A stretch of DNA of 64,000 nucleotides from Isoperla grammatica (Eukaryota; Arthropoda; Insecta; Plecoptera; Perlodidae). Positions 1-10,258 of the stretch are shown piece after piece (positions within the stretch are counted from its first letter, which is position 1; every line of letters starts with the position of its first letter). The DNA is taken from positions 1 through 64,000 of the forward strand of contig CAMDTW010000182.1 of NCBI GenBank assembly GCA_945910005.1, given 5' to 3'. The translations under genes and the position numbers were made by a program. The notes below the pieces were generated by a model that saw nothing but the letters and a program-made list of their open reading frames with translations, had not been told where the DNA came from and did no database searches.

Positions 1-202
1 AGTTTTTTCGTCGTTTTTGGTAAAATATGCATAAAAAATAGAAATTGGCTGATTTCAGTCTATCTACCACAAACTTCCAGTTTTAAGAGGAATCTTGCAT
101 ACGGCCGGGATTCCTAAGGGTTTCAACCAAAGTTGACAAATCGTTGTTTTAGAGAGTTTCAGGCTCCAATAAGCACAATTTGTCCTTTTCGTCACATTTC
201 GA

Positions 203-220
203 TAACTTCTATAGAAGTTA
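203..220. other. 18-bp perfect palindrome inside the monomer
   Basis: TAACTTCTATAGAAGTTA equals its own reverse complement over all 18 bases. It recurs once per monomer at the same phase in most units. Variant units break one arm: TTACTTCTATAG (for example near 1646), TATTTTCTATAG (near 491), TAGTTTCTATAG (near 1358) and the D-tail form AACTACTTTAGAAG (near 2515). Short dyads like this could extrude as a hairpin or bind a symmetric protein dimer. That role is inference; the symmetry itself is read directly. Confidence 0.9.
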
Positions 221-276
221 CACCCTCCGTTGAAAAATAAGAATTATAGGCTGCATTCTTCAAGAGTATAATGAAA

Positions 277-321
277 ATGCATAAATTGAGTTTTTTCGTC
301 GTTTTTGGTTAAAATATGCAT
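277..321. other. Pair of ATGCAT sites 39 bp apart across the monomer boundary
   Basis: ATGCAT occurs at 277-282 and 316-321, on either side of the unit boundary used here, and the pair recurs in nearly every unit. Some units lose one copy: GGATAAA near 1474, GAATAAA near 8119 and AAAATTGCAT near 57781. ATGCAT is self-complementary. I have no evidence that it binds anything, but it gives a conserved paired landmark and two NsiI sites per unit. Confidence 0.8.
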
Positions 322-579
322 AAAATATAGAAATTGGCTGATTTTAGTCTATCTACCACAAACTTCGAGTTTTAAGAGGAATCTTGCATACAGCTCGGAT
401 TCCTAAGTGTTTCAACCAAAGTTGACAAATCGTTGTTTTAGAGCGTTTCAGGCTCCAATAAGCACAATTTGTCCATTTCGTCACATTTCGATATTTTCTA
501 TAGAAGTTACACCCTCCGTCGAAAAATAAGAATTATAGGTTGCATTCTTCAAGAGTATAATGAAAATGCATAAATTGAG

Positions 580-622
580 TTTTTTCGTCGTTTTTGGTTA
601 AAATATGCATAAAAAATAGAAA
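580..622. other. Phased A/T tracts, predicted intrinsic bend
   Basis: In this monomer the tracts are T6 at 580-585, T5 at 591-595, A4 at 600-603, A6 at 611-616 and A3 at 620-622. Their centres are roughly 8 to 12 bp apart, close to the helical repeat. Tracts phased this way are known to curve DNA. The segment is present in every unit; in 'T' units the A6 run is interrupted as AAAATATAG, which should weaken the last tract. Curvature is a prediction and was not measured. Confidence 0.6.
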
Positions 623-866
623 TTGGCTGATTTCAGTCTATCTACCACAAACTTCCAGTTTTAAGAGGAATCTTGCATACGGCCGGGATTCCTAAGGGTT
701 TCAACCAAAGTTGACAAATCGTTGTTTAAGAGCGTTTCAGGCTCCAATAAGCACAATTTGTCCATTTCGTCACATTTCGATAACTTCTATAGAAGTTACA
801 CCCTCCGTTGAAAAATAAGAATTATAGGCTGCATTTTTCAAGAGTATAATGAAAATGCATAAATTG

Positions 867-1155
867 AGTTTTTTCGTCGTTTTTGGTTAAAATATGCATA
901 AAATATAGAAATTGGCTGATTTTAGTCTATCTACCACAAACTTCCAGTTTTAAGAGGAATCTTGCATACGGCTGGGATTCCTAAGGGTTTCAACCAAATT
1001 GCACAAATCGTTGTTTTAGAGCGTTTCAGGCTCCAATAAGCACAATTTGTCCATTTCGTCACATTTCGATAACTTCTATAGAAGTTACACCCTCCGTCGA
1101 AAAATAAGAATTATAGGTTGCATTCTTCAAGAGTATAATGAAAATGCATTAATTG
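867..1155 (+). repeat. Representative monomer, 'T' type, exactly 289 bp
   Basis: This unit was counted base by base: 289 bp, 50 C and 49 G. It opens with AGTTTTTTCGTCG and then, in order, holds an A/T-tract segment, AAAATATAG, the motif CTGATTTTAGTC, CTTCCAG, a GC-richer patch CGGCTGGG, AAATTGCACAAATCG, TTTAGAGCG, AATAAGCAC, the 18-bp palindrome, CCCTCCGTCG, and the closing ATGCAT-type segment that leads into the next unit. It contains nine CpG sites. It has no internal duplication that I could see, so 289 bp is the basic period and not a multiple of a shorter one. Confidence 0.95.
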
Positions 1156-2310
1156 AGTTTTTTCGTCGTTTTTGGTTAAAATATGCATAAAAAATAGAAA
1201 TTGGCTGATTTCAGTCTATCTACCACAAACTTCCAGTTTTAAGAGGAATCTTGCATACGGCCGGGATTCCTAAGGGTTTCAACCAAAGTTGACAAATCGT
1301 TGTTTTAGAGCGTTTCAGGCTCCAATAAGCACAATTTGTCCATTTCGTCACATTTCGATAGTTTCTATAGAAGTTACACCCTCCGTCGAAAAATAAGAAT
1401 TATAGGTTGTATTCTTCAAGAGTATAATGAAAATGCATAAATTGAGTTTTTTCGTCGTTTTTGGTTAAAATATGGATAAAATATAGAAATTGGCTGATTT
1501 CAGTCTATCTACCACAAACTTCCAGTTTTAAGAGGAATCTTGCATACAGCTGGGATTCCTAAGTGTTTCAACCAAAGTTGACAAATCGTTGTTTTAGAGC
1601 GTTTCATGCTCAAAAAGCACAATTTGTCCATTTCGTCACATTTCGATTACTTCTATAGAAGTTACACCCTCCGTTGAAAAATAAGAATTATAGGCTGCAT
1701 TCTTCAAGAGTATAATGAAAATGCATAAATTGAGTTTTTTCGTCGTTTTTGGTTAAAATATGCATAAAATATAGAAATTGGCTGATTTTAGTCTATCTAC
1801 CACAAACTTCGAGTTTTAAGAGGAATCTTGCATACAGCTGGGATTCCTAAGTGTTTCAACCAAAGTTGACAAATCGTTGTTTTAGAGCGTTTCAGGCTCC
1901 AATAAGCACAATTTGTCCATTTCGTCACATTTCGATAACTTCTATAGAAGTTACACCCTCCGTCGAAAAATAAGAATTATAGGTTGCATTCTTCAAGAGT
2001 ATAATGAAAATGCATAAATTGAGTTTTTTCGTCGTTTTTGGTTAAAATATGCATAAAAAATAGAAATTGCCTGATTTCAGTCTATCTACCACAAACTTCC
2101 AGTTTTAAGAGGAATCTTGCATACGGCCGGGATTCCTAAGGGTTTCAACCAAAGTTGACAAATCGTTGTTTTAGAGCGTTTTAGGCTCCAATAAGCACAA
2201 TTTGTCCATTTCGTCACATTTCGATAACTTCTATAGAAGTTACACCCTCCGTCGAAAAATAAGAATTATAGGTTGCATTCTTCAAGAGTATAATGAAAAT
2301 GCATAAATTG

Positions 2311-2599
2311 AGTTTTTTCGTCGTTTTTGGTTAAAATATGCATAAAAAATAGAAATTGGCTGATTTCAGTCTATCTACCACAAACTTCCAGTTTTAAGAG
2401 AAATCTTGCATACGGCCGGGATTCCTAAGGGTTTCAACCAAAGTTGACAAATCGTTGTTTTAGAGCGTTTCAGGCTCCAATAAGCACAATTTGTCCATTT
2501 CGTCACATTTTGATAACTACTTTAGAAGTTACACCAACCGTTGAAAAATAATAATGTTAGTGTGCATTCTGAAAGAGTATTATGAAAATGCATAAATTG
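2311..2599 (+). repeat. Representative monomer with divergent 'D' tail
   Basis: The first ~200 bp match an ordinary 'A' unit (AAAAAATAG, TTTCAG, GGCCGGG). From about 2513 the sequence switches to the D tail: AACTACTTTAGAAG, ACACCAACCGTTG, AATAATAATGTTAGTGTG and TCTGAAAGAGTATTATG. The differences cluster in about 80 bp, while the flanks are as conserved as elsewhere. About thirty D tails occur in the window, for example near 5695, 5990, 9455, 10900, 12630, 17535, 21295, 30540, 31400, 36015, 38035, 40925, 42660, 44105, 45540, 47860, 49880, 51615, 53925, 55080, 60280 and 61435. The unit after a D tail often starts with GGTCG instead of CGTCG. Confidence 0.88.
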
Positions 2600-4969
2600 T
2601 GTTTTTTGGTCGTTTTTGGTTAAAATATGCATAAAATATAGAAATTGGCTGATTTTAGTCTATCTACCACAAACTTCCAGTTTTAAGAGGAATCTTGCAT
2701 ACGGCCGGGAATCCTTAGGGTTTCAACCAAAGTTAACAAATCGTTGTTTTAGAGCGTTTAAGGCTCCAATAAGCACAATTTGTCCATTTCGTCACATTTC
2801 GATAACTTCTATAGAAGTTACACCCTCCGTTGAAAAATAAGAATTATAGGCTGCATTCTTCAAGAGTATAATGAAAATGCATAAATTGAGTTTTTTCGTC
2901 GTTTTTGGTTTAAATATGCATAAAATATAGAAATTGGCTGATTTTAGTCTATCTACCACAAACTTCCAGTTTTAAGAGGAATCTTGCATACGGCTGGGAT
3001 TCCTAAGGGTTTCAACCAAATTGCACAAATCATTGTTTAAGAGCGTTTAAGGCTCCAATAAGCACAATTTGTCCATTTCGTCACATTTCGATAACTTCCA
3101 TAGAAGTTACACCCTCCGTCGAAAAATAAGAATTATAGGTTGCATTCTTCAAGAGTATAATGAAAATGCATAAATTGAGTTTTTTCGTCGTTTTTGGTTA
3201 AAATATGCATAAAAAATAGAAATTGGCTGATTTCAGTCTATCTACCACAAACTTCCAGTTTTAAGAGGAATCTTGCATACGGCCGGGATTCCTAAGGGTT
3301 TCAACCAAAGTTGACAAATCGTTGTTTTAGAGCGTTTCAGGCTCCAATAAGCACAATGGGTCCTTTTCGTCACATTTCGATAACTTCTATAGAAGTTACA
3401 CCCTCCGTTGAAAAATAAGAATTATAGGCTGCATTCTTCAAGAGTATAATGAAAATGCATAAATTGAGTTTTTTCGTCGTTTTTGGTTAAAATATGCATA
3501 AAATATAGAAATTGGCTGATTTTAGTCTATCTACCACAAACTTCGAGTTTTAAGAGGAATCTTGCATACAGCTGGGATTCCTAAGTGTTTCAACCAAAGT
3601 TGACAAATCGTTGTTTTAGAGCGTTTCAGGCTCCAATAAGCACAATTTGTCCATTTTGTCACATTTCGATATTTTCTATAGAAGTTACACCCTCCGTCGA
3701 AAAATAAGAATTATAGGTTGCATTCTTCAAGAGTATAATGAAAAAGCATAAATTGAGTTTTTTCGTCGTTTTTGGTTAAAATATGCATAAAAAATAGAAA
3801 TTGGCTGATTTCAGTCTATCTACCACAAACTTCCAGTTTTAAGAGGAATCTTGCATACGGCCGGGATTCCTAAGGGTTTCAACCAAAGTTAACAAATCGT
3901 TGTTTTAGAGCGTTTAAGGCTCCAATAAGCACAATTTGTCCATTTCGTCACATTTCGATAACTTCTATAGAAGTTACACCCTCCGTTGAAAAATAAGAAT
4001 TATAGGCTGCATTCTTCAAGAGTATAATGAAAATGCATAAATTGAGTTTTTTCGTCGTTTTTGGTTTAAATATGCATTAAATATAGAAATTGGCTGATTT
4101 TAGTCTATCTACCACAAACTTCCAGTTTTAAGAGGAATCTTGCATACGGCTGGGATTCCTAAGGGTTTCAACCAAATTGCACAAATCGTTGTTTTAGAGC
4201 GTTTCAGGCTCCAATAAGCACAATTTGTCCATTTCGTCACATTTCGATAACTTCTACAGAAGTTACACCCTCCGTCGAACAATAAGAATTATAGGTTGCA
4301 TTCTTCAAGAGTATAATGAAAATGCATAAATTGAGTTTTTTCGTCGTTTTTGGTTAAAATATGCATAAAAAATAGAAATTGGCTGATTTCAGTCTATCTA
4401 CCACAAACTTCCAGTTTTAAGAGGAATCTTGCATACGGCCGGGATTCCTAAGGGTTTCAACCAAAGTTGAAAAATCGTTGTTTTAGAGCGTTTCAGGCTC
4501 CAATTAGCACAATTTGTCCTTTTCGTCACATTTCGATAACTTCTATAGAAGTTACACCCTCCGTTGAAAAATAAGAATTTTAGGCTGCATTCTTCAAGAG
4601 TATAATGAAAATGCATACATTGAGTTTTTTCGTCGTTTTTGGTTAAAATATGCATAAAATATAGAAATTGGCTGATTTTAGTCTATCTACCACAAACTTC
4701 GAGTTTTAAGAGGAATCTTGCATACAGCTGGGATTCCTAAGTGTTTCAACTAAAGTTGACAAATCGTTGTTTTAGAGCGTTTCAGGCTCCAATAAGCACA
4801 ATTTGTCCATTTTGTCACATTTCGATATTTTCTATAGAAGTTACACCCTCCGTCGAAAAATAAGAATTATAGGTTGCATTCTTCAAGAGTATAATGAAAA
4901 TGCATAAATTGAGTTTTTTCGTCGTTTTTGGTTAAAATATGCATAAAAAATAGAAATTGGCTGATTTCA

Positions 4970-7900
4970 GTCTATCTACCACAAACTTCCAGTTTTAAGA
5001 GGAATCTTGCATACGGCTGGGATTAATAAGGGTTTCAACCAAAGTTGACAAATCGTTGTTTCAGAGCGTTTCAGGCTCCAATAAGCACAATTTGTCCATT
5101 TCTTCACCTTTCGATAACTACTTTAGAAGTTACACCCTCCGTTGAAAAATAAGAATTATAGGCTGCATTCTTCAAGAGTATAATGAAAATGCATAAATTG
5201 AGTTTTTTCGTCGTTTTTGGTAAAAATATGCATAAAAAATAGAAATTGGCTGATTTCAGCATATCTACCACAAACTTCCAGTTTTAAGAGGAATCTTGCA
5301 TACGGCCGGGATTCCTAAGGGTTTCAACCAAAGTTGACAAATCGTTGTTTTAGAGCGTTTCAGGCTCCAATAAGCACAATTTTCCATTTCGTCACATTTC
5401 GATAACTTCTATAGAAGTTACACCCTCCGTTGAAAAATAAGAATTATAGGCTGCATTCTTCAAGAGTATAATGAAAATGCATAAATTGAGTTTTTTCGTC
5501 GTTTTTGGTTAAAATATGCATAAAATATAGAAATTGGCTGATTTTAGTCTATCTACCACAAACTTCCAGTTTTAAGAGGAATCTTGCATACGGCTGGGAT
5601 TCCTAAGGGTTTCAACCAAAGTTGACAAATCGTTGTTTTAGAGCGTTTCAGGTTCAAATAAGCACAATTTGTCCATTTCGTCACATTTCGACAACTACTT
5701 TAGAAGTTACACCAACCGTTGAAAAATAATAATGTTAGTGTGCATTCTGAAAGAGTATTATGAAAATGCATAAATTGAGTTTTTTGGTCGTTTTTGGTTA
5801 AAATATGCATAAAATATAGAAATTGGCTGATTTTAGTCTATCTACCACAAACTTCCAGTTTTAAGAGGAATCTTGCATACGGCCGGGATTCCTAAGGGTT
5901 TCAACTAAAGTTGACAAATCGTTGTTTTAGAGCGTTTCAGGCTCCAATAAGCACAATTTGTCCATTTCGTCACATTTCGATAACTATTTTAGAAGTTACA
6001 CCAACCGTTGAAAAATAATAATGTTAGTGTGCATTCTGAAAGAGTATTATGAAAATGCGCAAATTGAGTTTTTTGGTCGTTTTTGGTTAAAATATGCATT
6101 AAATATAGAAATTGGCTGATTTTAGTCTATCTACCACAAACTTCCAGTTTTAAGAGGAATCTTGCATACGGCCGGGATTCCTAAGGGTTTCAACCAAAGT
6201 TGACAAATCGTTGTTTTAGAGCGTTTCAGGCTCCAATAAGCACAATTTGTCCATTTCGTCACATTTCGATAACTTCTATAGAAGTTACACCCTCCGTTGA
6301 AAAATAAGAATTAATGGGTGCATTCTTCAAGAGTATAATAAAAATGCATAAATTGAGTTTTTTCGAGGTTTTTGGTTAAAATATGCATAAAATATAGAAA
6401 TTGGCTGATTTCAGTCTATCTACCACAAACTTCCAGTTTTAAGAGGAATCTTGCATACGGCTGGGATTCCTAAGGGTTTCAACCAAAGTTGACAAATCGT
6501 TGTTTTAGAGCTTATCAGGCTCCAATAAGCACAATTTGTCCATTTCATCACATTTCGATAACTTCTATAGAAGTTACACCCTCCGTTGAAAAATAAGAAT
6601 TATAGGCTGCATTCTTCAAGAGTATAATGAAAATGCATAAATTGAGTTTTTTCGTCGTTTTTGGTTAAAATATGCATAAAATATAGAAATTGGCTGATTT
6701 TAGTCTATCTACCACAAACTTCCAGTTTTAAGCGGAATCTTGCATACGGCTGGGATTGCTAAGGGTTTCAACCAAATTGCACAAATCGTTGTTTTAGAGC
6801 GTTTCAGGCTCCAAAAAGCACAATTTGTCCATTTCGTCACATTTCGATAACTTCTATAGAAGTTACACCCTTCGTCGAAAAATAAGAATTATAGGTTGCA
6901 TTCTTCAAGAGTATAATGAAAATGCATAAATTGAGTTTTTTCGTCGTTTTTGGTTAAAATATGCATAAAAAATAGAAATTGGCTGATTTCAGTCCATCTA
7001 CCACAAACTTCCAGTTTTAAGAGGAATCTTGCATACGGCCGGGATTCCTAAGGGTTTCAACCAAAGTTGACAAATCGTTGTTTTCGAGCGTTTCAGGCTC
7101 CAATAAGCACAATTTGTCCATTTCGTCACATTTCGATAACTTCTATAGAAGTTACACCCTCCGTCGAAAAATAAGAATTATAGGTTACATTCTTCAAGAG
7201 TATAATGAAAATGCATAAATTGAGTTTTTTCGTCGTTTTTGGTTAAAATATGCATAAAAAATAGAAATTGGCTGATTTCAGTCTATCTACCACAAACTTC
7301 CAGTTTTAAGAGGAATCTTGCATACGGCCGGGATTCCTAAGGGTTTCAACCAAAGTTGACAAATCGTTGTTTAAGAGCGTTTCAGGCTCCAATAAGCACA
7401 ATTTGTCCATTTCGTCACATTTCGATAACTTCTATAGAAGTTACACCCTCTGTTAAAAAATAAGAATTATAGGCTGCATTCTTCAAGAGTATAATGAAAA
7501 TGCATAAATTGAGTTTTTTCGTCGTTTTTGGTTAAAATATGCATAAAATATAGAAATTGGCTGATTTTAGTCTATCTACCACAAACTTCCAGTTTTAAGA
7601 GGAATCTTGCATACGGCTGGGATTCCTAAGGGTTTCAACCAAATTGCACAAATCGTTGTTTTAGAGCGTTTCAGGCTCCAATAAGCACAATTTGTCCATT
7701 TCGTCACATTTCGATAACTTCTATAGAAGTTACACCCTCCGTCGAAAAATAAGAATTATAGGTTGCATTCTTCAAGAGTATAATGAAAATGCATTAATTG
7801 AGTTTTTTCGTCGTTTTTGGTTAAAATATGCATAAAAAATAGAAATTGGCTGATTTCAGGCTATCTACCACAAACTTCCAGTTTTAAGAGGAATCTTGCA

Positions 7901-9607
7901 TACGGCCGGGATTCCTAAGGGTTGCAACCAAAGTTGACAAATCGTTGTTTTAGAGCGTTTCAGGTTCCAATAAGCACAATTTGTCCATTTCGTCACATTT
8001 CGATAGTTTCTATAGAAGTTACACCCTCCGTCGAAAAATAAGAATTATAGGTTGCATTCTTCAAGAGTATAATGAAAATGCATAAATTGAGTTTTTTCGT
8101 CGTTTTTGGTTAAAATATGAATAAAATATAGAAATTGGCTGATTTCAGTCTATCTACCACAAACTTCCAGTTTTAAGAGGAATCTTGCATACAGCTGGGA
8201 TTCCTAAGTGTTTCAACCAAAGTTGACAAATCGTTGTTTTAGAGCGTTTCATGCTCAAAAAGCACAATTTGTCCATTTCGTCACATTTCGATTACTTCTA
8301 TAGAAGTTACACCCTCCGTTGAAAAATAAGAAGTATAGGCTGCATTCTTCAAGAGTATAATGAAAATGCATAAATTGAGTTTTTTCGTCGTTTTTGGTTA
8401 AAATATGCATAAAATATAGAAATTGGCTGATTTTAGTCTATCTACCACAAACTTCGAGTTTTAAGAGGAATCTTGCATACAGCTGGATTCCTAAGTGTTT
8501 CAACCAAAGTTGACAAATCGTTGTTTTAGAGCGTTTCAGGCTCCAATAAGCACAATTTGTCCATTTCGTCACATTTCGATAACTTCTATAGAAGTTACAC
8601 CCCTCCGTCGAAAAATAAGAATTATAGGTTGCATTCTTCAAGAGTATAATGAAAATGCATAAATTGAGTTTTTTCGTCGTTTTTGGTTAAAATATGCATA
8701 AAAAATAGAAATTGCCAGATTTCAGTCTATCTACCACAAACTTCCAGTTTTAAGAGGAATCTTGCATACGGCCGGGATTCCTAAGGGTTTCAACCAAAGT
8801 TGACAAATCGTTGTTTTAGAGCGTTTCAGGCTCCAATAAGCACAATTTGTCCATTTCGTCACATTTCGATAACTTCTATAGAAGTTACACCCTCCGTCGA
8901 AAAATAAGAATTATAGGTTGCATTCTTCAAGAGTATAATGAAAATGCATAAATTGAGTTTTTTCGTCGTTTTTGGTTAAAATATGCATAAAAAATAGAAA
9001 TGGCTGATTTCAGTCTATCTACCAAAACTTCCAGTTTTAAGAGGAATCTTGCATACGGCCGGGATTCCTAAGGGTTTCAACCAAAGTTGACAAATCGTTG
9101 TTTTAGAGCGTTTCAGGCTCCAATAAGCACAATTTGTCCATTTCGTCACATTTCGATAACTTCTAAAGAAGTTACACTCTCTGTTGAAAAATAAGAATTA
9201 TAGGCTGCATTCTTCAAGAGTATAATGAAAATGCATAAATTGAGTTTTTTTCGTCGTTTTTGGTCAAAATATGAATAAAATATAGAAATTGGCTGATTTC
9301 AGTCTATCTACCACAAACTTCCAGTTTTAAGAGGAATCTTGCATACGGCTGGGATTCCTAAGGGTTTCAACCAAAGTGGACAAATCGTTGTTTTAGAGCG
9401 TTTCAGGCTCCAATAAGCACAATTTGTCCATTTCGTCGCATTTCGATAACTACTTTAGAAGTTACACCAACCGTTGAAAAATAATAATGTTAGTGTGCAT
9501 TCTGAAAGAGTATTATGAAAATGCATAAATTGAGTTTTTTCGTCGTTTTTGGTTAAAATATGCATAAAATATAGAAATTGGCTGATTTTAGTCTATCTAC
9601 CACAAAC
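4970..9607 (+). repeat. Block 2, copy a (~16 monomers)
   Basis: This stretch matches about 16525-21452. Shared private markers are GGGATTAATAAGG (5019 and 16573), TTTCAGCATATC (5255), CACAATTTTCC (5375), GAAAATGCGC (6051), CGAGG for CGTCG (near 6364), TTAAGCGGAATC (near 6729), TTTCAGGCTATC (near 7855), GGTTGCAACC (7920) and TTCTAAAGAAG (9161). The offset is 11554 bp before about 5300 and 11843 after it, because the other copy has one extra unit. The match ends near 9607, where this copy has CTTCCAG and the other CTTCGAG. Confidence 0.88.
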
Positions 9608-10258
9608 TTCCAGTTTTAAGAGGAATCTTGCATACGGCTGGGATTCCTAAGGGTTTCAACCAAAGTTGACAAATCGTTGTTTTAGAGCGTTTCAGGCTCC
9701 AATAAGCACAATTTGTCCATTTAGTCACATTTCGATTACTTCTATAGAAGTTACACCCTCCGTTGAAAAATAAGAATTATAGGCTGCATTCTTCAAGAGT
9801 ATATTGAAAATGCATAAATTGAGTTTTTTCGTCGTTTTTGGTTAAAATATGCATAAAATATAGAAATTGGCTGATTTTAGTCTATCTACCACAAACTTCC
9901 AGTTTTAAGAGAAATCTTGCATACGGCTGGGATTCCTAAGGGTTTCAACCAAATTGCACAAATCGTTGTTTTAGAGCGTTTCAGGCTCCAATAAGCACAA
10001 TTTGTCCATTTCGTCACATTTCGATAACTTCTATAGAAGTTACACCCTCCGTCGAAAAAAAGGAATTATAGGTTGCATTCTTCAAGAGTATAATGAAAAT
10101 GCATAAATTGAGTTTTTTCGTCGTTTTTGGTTAAAATATGCATAAAAAATAGAAATTGGCTGATTTCAGTCTATCTACCACAAACTTCCAGTTTTAAGAG
10201 GAATCTTGCATACGGCCGGGATTCCTAAGGGTTTCAACCAAAGTTGACAAATCGTTGT
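7000..10258 (+). repeat. Block 3, copy a (~11 monomers), overlaps block 2
   Basis: This stretch matches about 33570-36820. Shared markers: TTTTCGAGCG (7081 and 33649), GTTTAAGAGCG (7370 and 33938), GCATTAATTG (7791 and 34359), AAGAAGTATAGG (near 8330), TTACACTCTCTG (near 9172) and GTATATTGAAAATG (near 9799). The offset is 26568 at the start and about 26562 after a small deletion in the other copy. Block 2 and block 3 borders do not coincide, so the two duplications are separate events. Confidence 0.82.

Larger units (their letters stand above)
578..1155 (+). repeat. Representative dimer: 'A' monomer followed by 'T' monomer
   Basis: The first unit (578-866) is the 'A' type, with AAAAAATAG, TTTCAG, GGCCGGG and AAAGTTGAC, ending CCGTTG and TATAGGCTG. 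The second (867-1155) is the 'T' type, with AAAATATAG, TTTTAG, GGCTGGG and AAATTGCAC, ending CCGTCG and TATAGGTTG. Across the window a unit ending GGCTG is nearly always followed by a T-start unit, and one ending GGTTG is mostly followed by an A-start unit. This coupling suggests that a two-unit repeat of about 578 bp was amplified early. Exceptions exist, for example a GGCTG end followed by an A start near 5158-5230. Confidence 0.75.
1..5015 (+). repeat. Block 1, copy a (~17 monomers)
   Basis: This stretch matches 23976-28990 at a constant offset of 23975 bp, equal to 83 monomers. Private markers agree at the same offset: CAGCTCGG near 395, GGTTGTATTC at 1405, CACAATGGGTCC near 3352, GAAAAAGCAT near 3740, GTCGAACAATAAG near 4275 and GTTGAAAAATCG near 4467. 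I saw no difference at the places compared. The match stops at about 5016, where this copy reads GGCTGGGATTAATAAGG and the other GGCCGGGATTCC. The left end may extend beyond the window. Confidence 0.9.

Noticed and set aside
110..128. Telomere-like CCTAAGGGTTTC
   Set aside because: It contains CCTAA next to GGGTTT but is not a tandem of telomere units, and occurs once per 289 bp.
118..130. GGTTTCAACC as a pol III B box
   Set aside because: It lacks the CGA core spacing of the B box, no matching A box lies upstream, and no tRNA fold is visible.
201..222. Likeness of ATAACTTC...GAAGTTA to a lox-type recombinase site
   Set aside because: Only the outer eight bases resemble the loxP arm, there is no 8-bp spacer between arms, and there is no recombinase gene or phage context. 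Probably coincidence.
264..275. GAGTATAATG resembling a bacterial -10 element
   Set aside because: There is no -35 partner at a proper distance and the context is eukaryotic satellite, so an AT-rich chance match is expected.
1250..1268. CENP-B-box-like match in TTGCATACGGCCGGGA
   Set aside because: The right half (CGGG) and TT fit, but the essential TTCG core reads TTGC and the central A is missing: about six of nine core bases, and only in GGCCGGG units. Too weak to call.
2616..2840. Open frame of 74 codons, repeated at 26591-26815
   Set aside because: It is read-through of the satellite in a unit where chance changes remove stops. The second copy exists only because the block is duplicated. 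No recognisable domain is present and most units lack the frame.
4398..4655. Minus-strand open frame of 85 codons, repeated at 28373-28630
   Set aside because: Same reason: it lies wholly in the repeat, crosses a unit boundary and depends on private substitutions of this block.
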